DNA of 64,000 bases from a virus, in the IMG/VR virus record IMGVR_UViG_3300023274_000001, positions 62,001 through 126,000 of that record. One strand, written 5' to 3'. How positions within the stretch are numbered: position 1 is the stretch's first letter; each line of letters starts with the position of its first letter. The notes under the pieces are model-generated. The model saw nothing but the letters and a program-made list of their open reading frames with translations, had not been told where the DNA came from and did no database searches. The position numbers and the translations under genes are program-made. This document shows positions 15,164 to 21,798 of this stretch, piece by piece.

Positions 15164-15979
15164 TCAGGCGGTGAACGGAACCGTCACGGCCTGGCTGCCG
15201 CCACGGGTGGCGTTGTCGTCGTCGGTGACCACGAGGGTGTAGTCGCCCGGCGCCGCGTAGGCGTGGGTGACCGGCGTGCCGTCGCCCGGGTTGGCCAGGA
15301 CGCCGCTGCCGTCACCCGGATCCACGGAGACCGAGCCCTCGCCCTTGTTGTCGACGGTGACGGTGACCGTCATGCGCGAGGCGTCGGTGGTGTCCTCGGT
15401 GACGGTGAGCGCCAGCGGGTCGGGCTGCGGGTCCTGCTCCGGCACGGCCGGACCGGCGTTGATCTGGACGGTCGCGGTACCGGCGGGCACCACGTCCACG
15501 GCCAGGGTCGCCTCCAGCGGCGGCTCGACATCGGTGACGCGCACGGTCAGTACGGTGCTGCCGGGGGCGCCGGAGATGACCCAGCCCTTCTGGTCGTCGC
15601 CCGCGTCGAGCTGGACGGTCGCCACGGTCTCGTCGGCCACCGACCACTCCACGGTGGCGTCGGTCGGGTAGCCCGCCGCGTCCCGGGTGTCGATCGCGAC
15701 GCTGAACTTCTCGCCAGTGTTGATCTGCACGGTTTCTCCCTCTTCGGCAGTGTGCTTCGGCCAGGTCACGTCGGAGTCTTCGCCGACCGCTGGGCCGACT
15801 CTGAGGATGAGCCGGGTTACGCCAACGAGCCAGCCGTAGAAGCGGTTCGCCCTCTCCAGCATCACCTGCGTCGCCGCGTCGGTGTACTCACCCGGCTCTG
15901 GCAGGGTGGTGGCGAAGGTGCCCGCCGCTTCCCGGAGAGCTGCGATCCTGAGATCCCGCGTCTCGTCGGGTGTTGCCAC
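15164..15979 (-). CDS. Ig-like / PKD-like domain virion protein
   Basis: 271 residues from GTG with AAGGAGTGACC. Residues 1-75 are a separate helical domain (AALREAAGTFATTLPEPG, MLERANRFYGWLVGVTRLIL). Residues about 80-170 look like a bacterial Ig-like (Big2) domain (VEWSVADETVATVQLD). Residues 190-270 look PKD-like (VSVDPGDGSG, HAYAAPGDYTLVVTDDD). It is the next gene after the major capsid gene and is separated from it by a terminator-like hairpin. Likely a capsid-surface decoration or fibre that binds host surface or carbohydrate. Exact place in the virion is inferred. Confidence 0.7.
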   Translation of the reverse strand: MATPDETRDLRIAALREAAGTFATTLPEPGEYTDAATQVMLERANRFYGWLVGVTRLILRVGPAVGEDSDVTWPKHTAEEGETVQINTGEKFSVAIDTRDAAGYPTDATVEWSVADETVATVQLDAGDDQKGWVISGAPGSTVLTVRVTDVEPPLEATLAVDVVPAGTATVQINAGPAVPEQDPQPDPLALTVTEDTTDASRMTVTVTVDNKGEGSVSVDPGDGSGVLANPGDGTPVTHAYAAPGDYTLVVTDDDNATRGGSQAVTVPFTA

Positions 15980-16054
15980 GGTCACTCCTTGTCTCTCAGG
16001 AGGAGCGTACGGCATCTCGGACCAACGGCAGGAAAATGGCCCAGAAAATCCGGA

Positions 16055-16078
16055 AGCCCCCACCTTGCGGCGGGGGCT
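16055..16078. terminator. GC hairpin upstream of Ig-like gene
   Basis: AGCCCCC (16055-16061) pairs with GGGGGCT (16072-16078). On the plus strand it is followed by CTTCGGAAAGGAGAAGAAAC and a GTG, the hairpin-plus-leader arrangement seen before many right-arm genes. Confidence 0.6.
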
Positions 16079-16098
16079 CTTCGGAAAGGAGAAGAAAC

Positions 16099-16161
16099 GT
16101 GGCCGTGACGGAGTCCTGGGGACTCGCACAAGGACGGTTCCTTCTTGGGCGGGGAGGGTGA
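16099..16161 (+). CDS. Possible micro-ORF, 20 aa
   Basis: GTG start with a near-perfect GGAAAGGAGAAGAAAC leader and a hairpin 20 bases upstream, but only 20 codons before a stop (AVTESWGLAQGRFLLGRGG). It is antisense to the region between the capsid and Ig-like genes. It could be a leader peptide, a remnant of a lost gene, or chance. Confidence 0.3.
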   Translation: MAVTESWGLAQGRFLLGRGG

Positions 16162-16241
16162 GTCCTCGCCACACCCATAAGATACCCGAGGTGGGGGGCT
16201 TTACGCCAGTTCCTGCTGGCCTCGTCATGCAATTGCACGCG

Positions 16242-16277
16242 AAGAGGGCCCCCCAGTCGCACATGGGGGACCCTCTT
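16242..16277 (-). terminator. Terminator after the major capsid gene
   Basis: AAGAGGGCCCCC (from 16242) pairs with GGGGGACCCTCTT (to 16277), a stem of about 12 bp. It lies 80 bases downstream of the capsid stop on the minus strand and would limit read-through into the Ig-like gene. Confidence 0.75.
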
Positions 16278-16354
16278 GCTGCCCGGCAGGAACGGAGACC
16301 GGGCAGGGGCGGTCGGGATCAATCCCGGGTCACCCGCCGCCCGGCTTCACCGGT

Positions 16355-17668
16355 TCAGGAACCCGAGGGACCCGAGACCGAACCGCCGCCGATGGAGGCC
16401 ATGGACAGCGCCGCCTCTTCGCCCGTACCCAGCGAGACCGCCACCGCCGAGGCGTCGATACCGGCAGCGCCGATGATCGAGCGGACCCGGTACTGGATGT
16501 CGTCGTGGGAGAACGAGCCCTCGAAGGCGTTGATCTCGCCACCGCCGAGCGCACGGCCCGTGTCGCCCATCACGCGGACCTCGGGGGTCTCGTGACCGCG
16601 CAGGAACGCGGTGACGATGGCCGGGCCGCGCTCCGTCTGGCCACCGGCCGGAACCAGGTACCAGGTCGAAGCGGCGTTCGCCGAGGTGTCGATGAGCGGC
16701 AGCCACGGGGACTCCACGACCGTGAAGCGGCCCGCGACCGGCGAGGAGACGTTCTGGCGCATCTCCGTGCCGTCGGGAAGCTGGCGCACCCGCAGGTACG
16801 TGGTTCCCTGGGCGATCTCCTGCGCCGTGAGCGCGAGAGACGGCGGAACGAGGAGCACGAAGTTCTGCACCCGGACCTGGCGGCCGTTGACCTGCCGCAT
16901 CCCGATGTAGTTGATCGCGTGCTCCAGCGCGTCGAGCGTCAGCGGCGGGTTGCCCGGCACGTAGTTGCCCGCCGGGGCCTGACCGCCGAAGTCCTCGGTC
17001 GTGTTGAAGAAGTCCGCGTTCGGGCCCGTTGCCGTGGCCAGAACACCGGTCGTCAGCACGTCCTCGGTGTCGCGCGCCCACCGTGCCATCTCGGTGGGGA
17101 GCTGCTGGAGAACCCGCAGCTCGTCGTTCATGAACGCTTCCCACGAGAAGGGGAAACGCGCACCGTACTTGTTGACGAAGTAGTCCGTGCCCTCGGTCGT
17201 GAGGTTGAAGGTCGGGTACTCCGTCAGCTCCGGGATGCGCGGCAGGGCCCGGACGTGGCGCTCGGCGCCGCCGTTGTAGTCGGTCGTCTGCGACTGACCT
17301 GCCACGGTGTCCCAGCGGACCATGCGGGCCGGACGGAAGTCCGGAACCGTGGTGCGCACCGAGAAGGTCGGCCACTGCTGCGGAAGATCCGCATACTGGC
17401 CGAGCATGCTCGCCTGCGAGATCGACTGGAACAGCAGCGGGAAGTCGCCACTGGAGACGGCCTCGCGCAGGCGGCCCATTGCGACCGGGGAGCCGAACTC
17501 CGCCTCACGCTTGAGGCGCAGGAACTCGACGGCCTTGTTGAGCTTCAGCAGGCGGGAGTCCGCCGACTCGCGGATGGCGACCCGACGCTTGTTGTGGGCC
17601 TCGGCGATGCGCTCGAACTCGGGGTTCGTGGTCGCCTTGATTCCGTCGAGGAAGGTGATCGCGCTCAT
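16355..17668 (-). CDS. Major capsid protein
   Basis: 437 residues, placed after protease-scaffold and decoration genes. The N-terminal 60 residues are helical and charged (RVAIRESADSRLLKLNKAVE), then a typical HK97-fold body: a segment with FPLLFQSISQASMLGQYADL, an NYGGAERHVRALPRIPEL-like loop, a KYGARFPFSWEAFMNDEL spine helix and late beta strands (FEGSFSHDDIQYRVRSI). It resembles the Mu gpT-like or actinophage major head subunit. The ATG is preceded by GAGGAGGAATCTGAGAC. No obvious separate delta domain is cleaved. Confidence 0.85.
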   Translation of the reverse strand: MSAITFLDGIKATTNPEFERIAEAHNKRRVAIRESADSRLLKLNKAVEFLRLKREAEFGSPVAMGRLREAVSSGDFPLLFQSISQASMLGQYADLPQQWPTFSVRTTVPDFRPARMVRWDTVAGQSQTTDYNGGAERHVRALPRIPELTEYPTFNLTTEGTDYFVNKYGARFPFSWEAFMNDELRVLQQLPTEMARWARDTEDVLTTGVLATATGPNADFFNTTEDFGGQAPAGNYVPGNPPLTLDALEHAINYIGMRQVNGRQVRVQNFVLLVPPSLALTAQEIAQGTTYLRVRQLPDGTEMRQNVSSPVAGRFTVVESPWLPLIDTSANAASTWYLVPAGGQTERGPAIVTAFLRGHETPEVRVMGDTGRALGGGEINAFEGSFSHDDIQYRVRSIIGAAGIDASAVAVSLGTGEEAALSMASIGGGSVSGPSGS

Positions 17669-17685
17669 GTCTCAGATTCCTCCTC

Positions 17686-18174
17686 TCAGGAACCGGTGGC
17701 CAGCTTGTCGGCCACTGCGTTGGCGTCGCCCGGCGTGGGCTGGACGACTCGGACGATCGGAACCCCGGCCGTGGTCTGGCCGACGATGACGCCGAACCAC
17801 CCGTCGGCCTCGGAGTTCGCAACCAGCGTGGCGCGCGTCGAACCGGCGGCGACGTTGATGCCGACCGGCGTACCCGAACCCATCTCCTCCGCATCCCAGC
17901 CGGTGACCGGGAAGGCGAAGGCGCCGGTGAGGGCGATGGACGCCCAGCCCGGCTCCAGCGAGTTCGCGGTGTTGCGCGCGATGGAGACCGTGGTCATGCC
18001 GGTCGTGTAGGAAACCGGCTTGCCGCCGACCTCCTGCGCGAAGCCGACGATCGAACCGATCTTGACCGGGTCCCCGTTGATCGTGGGGTCGTCGTTGACC
18101 GCCGGGTCACTTCCCCGGAGCGGCAGCGGAAGGGAGATCCAGTCCGCGTACTTGAAGATCTCGTTCGTGGCCAT
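17686..18174 (-). CDS. Head decoration / capsid-stabilising protein (DUF2190-like)
   Basis: 162 residues between the protease-scaffold and major capsid genes. Beta-rich with alternating Gly and Val (VGFAQEVGGKPVSYTTG, GTPVGINVAAGSTRATLVAN, FGVIVGQTTAGVPIVRVV), the look of a small trimeric decoration barrel such as lambda gpD or DUF2190. The ATG overlaps the upstream stop. Probably binds the capsid outside at three-fold points. Confidence 0.7.
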   Translation of the reverse strand: MATNEIFKYADWISLPLPLRGSDPAVNDDPTINGDPVKIGSIVGFAQEVGGKPVSYTTGMTTVSIARNTANSLEPGWASIALTGAFAFPVTGWDAEEMGSGTPVGINVAAGSTRATLVANSEADGWFGVIVGQTTAGVPIVRVVQPTPGDANAVADKLATGS

Positions 18175-19250
18175 CAGTAGGCACCCCCGCCCAGCAGGCT
18201 TCGGATCTCGGCGAGATCGCTGTCGCCCGCAGAGGAGAAGGTCGTCGAGGACTCGGTCAGACCGAGACCCGACGGCTCGCGGCCCTCGTTGAGTGCGCCG
18301 CGCTCGGTCTCCCGGCGGAGCTGCTTCAGGTACTCGCGCTCGTGGGTGATCGACTCGTGCAGGTCCTGGTCCGGACGGTAGGACTGCGCGATGCGGATCA
18401 TGGAGGGAAGCGGCAGCTTCGCCTCCAGGAGTTCGGTGAGAACGTCACCGGTCGTCTTGCTCTCCTTGAGCGCCTTGTCGGCGGTCTCGGCGCGGTCACG
18501 CAGGAACGTGATCGCTTCCTGGAGCTTGGCGTTCTCGGCTGCCTGCTTCTCGGACTGGCGGCGCGACTCCTGGATCTGCGAAGCCATGCGCGCCACGTCG
18601 ACGGAAAGCTGCTCGACGCGGTCGGAGAGAGTGTCCTTGAGGGCTGCCACCTCGCTGAGGAGGGCGCCCGTTCCGATGGTGGACGGAATCGCGGTTGCGG
18701 CCTGAGTGGCGGCACTCGCGGTCTGCTCGGCCGGAGGGGACTCCGGCGTGGCCGACTCGGTCATGGTGACGAGCCTTCCTCCCGCTCCAGCGCGGGTGAC
18801 GAGGTCAACAGAGAGACCTTGCTGAATGCTGCGCACAATACGCTGCCCAGCGGTCTCCTCGATCTGGCCTGCTGCACGGATCGAGAGACCGATCACGCTG
18901 TGCAGCTCCTTGGCGATCGGCTTGGCCTTCTCCGTGAACTGGATTCGGGAGAAGAGCCCGCGCCCCTCCGGTGTCTCTTCGAAGGTTGCGTCGTCGAGAA
19001 GGTACCCGGCGATTTTCAGGACGCTGCGTTCGGGCAGGTCCATCTCTTCCGACTCGGAAGGATGGTCGAAGTAGATGTGAGTCCCGGCAGGAAAGGCGCG
19101 AGCGCCATCCCGCTTGAGTACTTCGGCGGGGTAGTACCCGCTGGAGCCCTGCACGTCGGCAGCGATGAGGAGTGCTCGCCAGATGCCCTTCTCCGGCGAC
19201 TGGGCGTCCTCGGAGAGGATCGCGGTTTCCCGCAGTGTTTCCGTGGACAT
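18174..19250 (-). CDS. Capsid maturation protease fused to scaffold
   Basis: 358 residues. The N-terminal 160 residues look like a prohead protease: GTHIYFDHPSESEEMDLPER supplies a candidate catalytic His, and LHSVIGLSIRAAGQIEE a candidate Ser. Then comes a Thr/Ala/Pro linker (about 165-200) and a long coiled coil (220-300, VEQLSVDVARMASQIQESRR), the usual scaffold part. The start at 19250 has GAGGGGGCTC upstream; a longer start at 19262 is possible. It should guide and then process the procapsid. Confidence 0.8.
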   Translation of the reverse strand: MSTETLRETAILSEDAQSPEKGIWRALLIAADVQGSSGYYPAEVLKRDGARAFPAGTHIYFDHPSESEEMDLPERSVLKIAGYLLDDATFEETPEGRGLFSRIQFTEKAKPIAKELHSVIGLSIRAAGQIEETAGQRIVRSIQQGLSVDLVTRAGAGGRLVTMTESATPESPPAEQTASAATQAATAIPSTIGTGALLSEVAALKDTLSDRVEQLSVDVARMASQIQESRRQSEKQAAENAKLQEAITFLRDRAETADKALKESKTTGDVLTELLEAKLPLPSMIRIAQSYRPDQDLHESITHEREYLKQLRRETERGALNEGREPSGLGLTESSTTFSSAGDSDLAEIRSLLGGGAY

Positions 19251-19285
19251 GAGCCCCCTCACTGATCATCGACGAGCACAGCGTA

Positions 19286-19322
19286 ATAGCATCCGAGGCC
19301 AAAAGTCTCGGCAGGATGCTAT
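19286..19322 (-). terminator. Hairpin between portal and protease genes
   Basis: ATAGCATCC (19286-19294) pairs with GGATGCTAT (19314-19322), with further inner CCGAG/CTCGG pairing. On the minus strand it begins at the portal stop codon and ends in TATTAC. It may act as a weak terminator or a processing site separating portal and protease expression. Confidence 0.6.
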
Positions 19323-21058
19323 GAAGTTGATTCGTCTCGCAGTTCGTGGTCCGCGTAGGACATCGGTTCCGGCTGCTTCGGTGCGTCAGTTGAACGCGAA
19401 TTTCCTGCCTTCAGCGGGGATGGGGCACCGGGTCCACCGGTTCCTTCGGTGCCACTTCCTTCTGAATTACCGGGGGTTTCTGAGGAATTAGGCTCCTCCG
19501 TCTTCGGAGGTTCACCCTGTCCACTTCCGCCCGCAACATAGGGAAGATCCTCGACATCGGGTGCCTCGCGGTCGAAGTCCTGCCACTTGTCACCCCAGGC
19601 GTCGACCACCATGGCCCGTGCCTCATCGGCGGAGAACAGTCCGAGCCGGATCGCCATGTCGAGCGCCTGGAGCCTGCGGTGCACCGGCTCCTCGGAGATC
19701 TCCGGCCAGCGCAGGCGGACCTTCAGACCCAGCGTCTTGAAGATCTCCTTGAACATCTCGTCCATGACCTTCTGCCGGGCCTGCATCACGAGAATCGTGG
19801 AAGTGTCCAGCGAGGTGGCAGCCGCGTTGTTCGCGATCGAGGGATCCTCCAGCAGAGCCGGAAGCGGAACGTCGAGAGCTGCGGCGATCATGGCGGCGAG
19901 CGGGCGACCGGCGTCGAAGTCCACCTTCGTGTTGCCGCCGACGGCCGACAGATCCTGCCCGGCGCCCAGAACGGCCGAGGCTCCCACGTTCAGCGGCTGG
20001 CCGGTGGAAGGGTCGGTGCGCGGGGCCTGCGCCATCGCGGCGGCGGTACGGCGCACGGACCGAGAGCGGTCCGACGTGACCTTCCAGGCGAATCGTGCGT
20101 ACGCCTTGGTCAGGGTGGCACAGTTCTCCAGGTACTCCTTGTATGCCTTCGTCCACCAGACGGCAGGCAGCACGTCGGGGATTCCCCAGCGCCAGCCGGT
20201 AAGCCGGTTGAAGGGAACATGGACGAGCACCTTCGTGTGGTCGACCTTGTCACCTGCGATCTGCGCAGCACCCCGGTTGCGGCCGAGCGCCCGGATGCCA
20301 GCGGGTGTCGGGTACCAGACGTCCCGGAAGGAGAACCCGGCCCGGGTGGACCCGCCCGACACGCTGTCCCGGTCGGCCTTCATCCAGGTGCGCCCGCGCG
20401 CCGCCGCCTTCGGTGACGTGATCGGGTTCAGCTCGATGTTCGCTTCGAAGTCCAGCTCCAGATCCCAGTCGTTCCAGGTGCGCCGGATGTACAGCAGGCG
20501 CTCCCGGTTGCCGCGCTGGCTGACGCCTTCCGTGATCTCCTCGAACGGCACACGCAGGACTTCCTTGGTCCGGCGGTCCACCAGGAAGAAGAGATTCCCG
20601 TCGGTGCCGGAGGTCCGCTCCAGTTCGAGCTGGGCGAGTGTCCCGGTCAGTACCTCGTTGATTCCCTCGGGAAGCTCGGGCTCCAGGTTCACCGTCCTCG
20701 GACGGCCGGGCCCCTGGATGAACTCCTTCGGTACCACAGAGACCCCGGACCCCCACACGTAACCGGTGCGCACCCTCAGCCCCCGGCCGACGAGCGGATT
20801 CACGGTCGCCACGGCCCGGCACAGCTCGCTCGCGTGATGCAGGGCGTCGAGTGTGAAGGAGTTCGCGCTGTCGGAGAGGCCCATCAGCGGGCGCCACCCG
20901 ATGTCCTCGATGGCGAGCTGGGCCCGGCCGAATTCACCGGCTTCCCGCATCTCGTCAGAGACCAGACCCATCAGCTCCTCGTTGCGCGCTTCGAGGTTGC
21001 TCACGAAGGTCGTGATTTCCGTGTGAGACATCTCTTCGAGGGGCTTGGGCATCTGCAT
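19319..21058 (-). CDS. Portal protein
   Basis: 579 residues following terminase and two small genes. Seen features: an early helix, the segment ASELCRAVATVNPLVGRGLR followed by TGYVWGSGV, a wing/crown region, and IAAALDVPLPALLEDPSIAN with conserved D-VP, typical of the portal stem-clip region. The C-terminal 80 residues are low-complexity, rich in Pro, Gly, Ser and Glu. ATG with AAGGTGATCGC. Forms the dodecameric DNA gate at the capsid vertex. Confidence 0.88.
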   Translation of the reverse strand: MQMPKPLEEMSHTEITTFVSNLEARNEELMGLVSDEMREAGEFGRAQLAIEDIGWRPLMGLSDSANSFTLDALHHASELCRAVATVNPLVGRGLRVRTGYVWGSGVSVVPKEFIQGPGRPRTVNLEPELPEGINEVLTGTLAQLELERTSGTDGNLFFLVDRRTKEVLRVPFEEITEGVSQRGNRERLLYIRRTWNDWDLELDFEANIELNPITSPKAAARGRTWMKADRDSVSGGSTRAGFSFRDVWYPTPAGIRALGRNRGAAQIAGDKVDHTKVLVHVPFNRLTGWRWGIPDVLPAVWWTKAYKEYLENCATLTKAYARFAWKVTSDRSRSVRRTAAAMAQAPRTDPSTGQPLNVGASAVLGAGQDLSAVGGNTKVDFDAGRPLAAMIAAALDVPLPALLEDPSIANNAAATSLDTSTILVMQARQKVMDEMFKEIFKTLGLKVRLRWPEISEEPVHRRLQALDMAIRLGLFSADEARAMVVDAWGDKWQDFDREAPDVEDLPYVAGGSGQGEPPKTEEPNSSETPGNSEGSGTEGTGGPGAPSPLKAGNSRSTDAPKQPEPMSYADHELRDESTS

Positions 21059-21067
21059 GCGATCACC

Positions 21068-21316
21068 TTAACTGCTCGATTGACCTGGCGACCTGCGTCT
21101 GGCGGAGGGGTTTCCCGGGGATTGGCGAACCTTTTCCACGAGGGAGATTGCATTGTCGCAGGAGTCCGCCAGCTTCTTCAGTGCGCTCGTTCTGATCGGT
21201 GAATCAGGGGCGGTCATAAGGAGGTTCGCCAGTTCGGCATACTTTCGGCCGACCGGTCCGGCGTGCTGAGATCTGGTGAGGATCCTCCGGCGAGCCGCTT
21301 CGGCGTGGTCGTACAT
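21068..21316 (-). CDS. Hypothetical helical protein between terminase and portal, 82 aa
   Basis: ATG overlaps the stop of the upstream gene (ATGA). Basic helical protein: DHAEAARRRILTRSQHAGPV, then a helix with SALKKLADSCDNAISLVEKV, then a Pro/Arg/Ser tail. Small helical proteins at this place are common in actinophages, but no function is known. Confidence 0.7.
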   Translation of the reverse strand: MYDHAEAARRRILTRSQHAGPVGRKYAELANLLMTAPDSPIRTSALKKLADSCDNAISLVEKVRQSPGNPSARRRSPGQSSS

Positions 21317-21735
21317 CACACGGATCCGTTGCCGGGTACCGGATCCTCCGGTGCGATCCGCATGAAGAACGGCAGCACGTAGAAGTGCCCGGGGTAGGAG
21401 ACCTGCATGATCTGGCGGTTGTAGAGGTCGATGAACTGCTGCTGCTGGGCTCCGGACAGATGCTGGTAGTAGAACTTCGCCTGAATCTGCGCGGAGCCGT
21501 CGGACTCCGAGCGCGGCGGGTGCAGGTACGCCTTGTAGTTCTTGTCGGTCGGTCCGACCGACCATCCCTCGGCGACCAGCTTCAGGAACTTGCCCGGGTG
21601 CAGTGATCCGCAGAACGAGCAGTACGGCACCGCCTCTCCGGCGCGGCGCGGCTCCTCGCGCCACTCGTCTTGGCCCTCTGATCTGTCCCAGGGGCCCATC
21701 TCCCGCATCCGGCGCGGGCAGGTCTGGATGTCCAC
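21316..21735 (-). CDS. Hypothetical protein with CxxC, 139 aa
   Basis: GTG start with AAGGAGGACGA. Contains CSFCGSLHPGKFLKLVAEGW, a half zinc-ribbon, followed by VGPTDKNYKAYLHPP and FYYQHLSGAQQQQFIDLYNR, motifs found in small proteins next to terminase in Streptomyces phages. Function unknown; possibly a packaging or portal-assembly accessory. Confidence 0.72.
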   Translation of the reverse strand: MDIQTCPRRMREMGPWDRSEGQDEWREEPRRAGEAVPYCSFCGSLHPGKFLKLVAEGWSVGPTDKNYKAYLHPPRSESDGSAQIQAKFYYQHLSGAQQQQFIDLYNRQIMQVSYPGHFYVLPFFMRIAPEDPVPGNGSV

Positions 21736-21798
21736 TCGTCCTCCTTGAGTTCCATGCACATGGTGCTCCTGGAACTACAGCTCACTTTGAGGATTCCG

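Larger units (their letters stand above)
15980..16354. other. 375-bp gap after the major capsid gene
   Basis: Holds two strong hairpins (16055-16078 and 16242-16277) and a 20-codon plus-strand reading frame with a strong leader. No larger gene; the apparent minus-strand extension of the Ig-like gene across it has no Shine-Dalgarno and reads through the terminator hairpin. Confidence 0.6.

Noticed and set aside
15980-16264. N-terminal extension of the Ig-like gene across the gap
   Set aside because: Would read through the terminator hairpin after the capsid gene, lacks a ribosome site, and the GTG at 15979 has a strong one.
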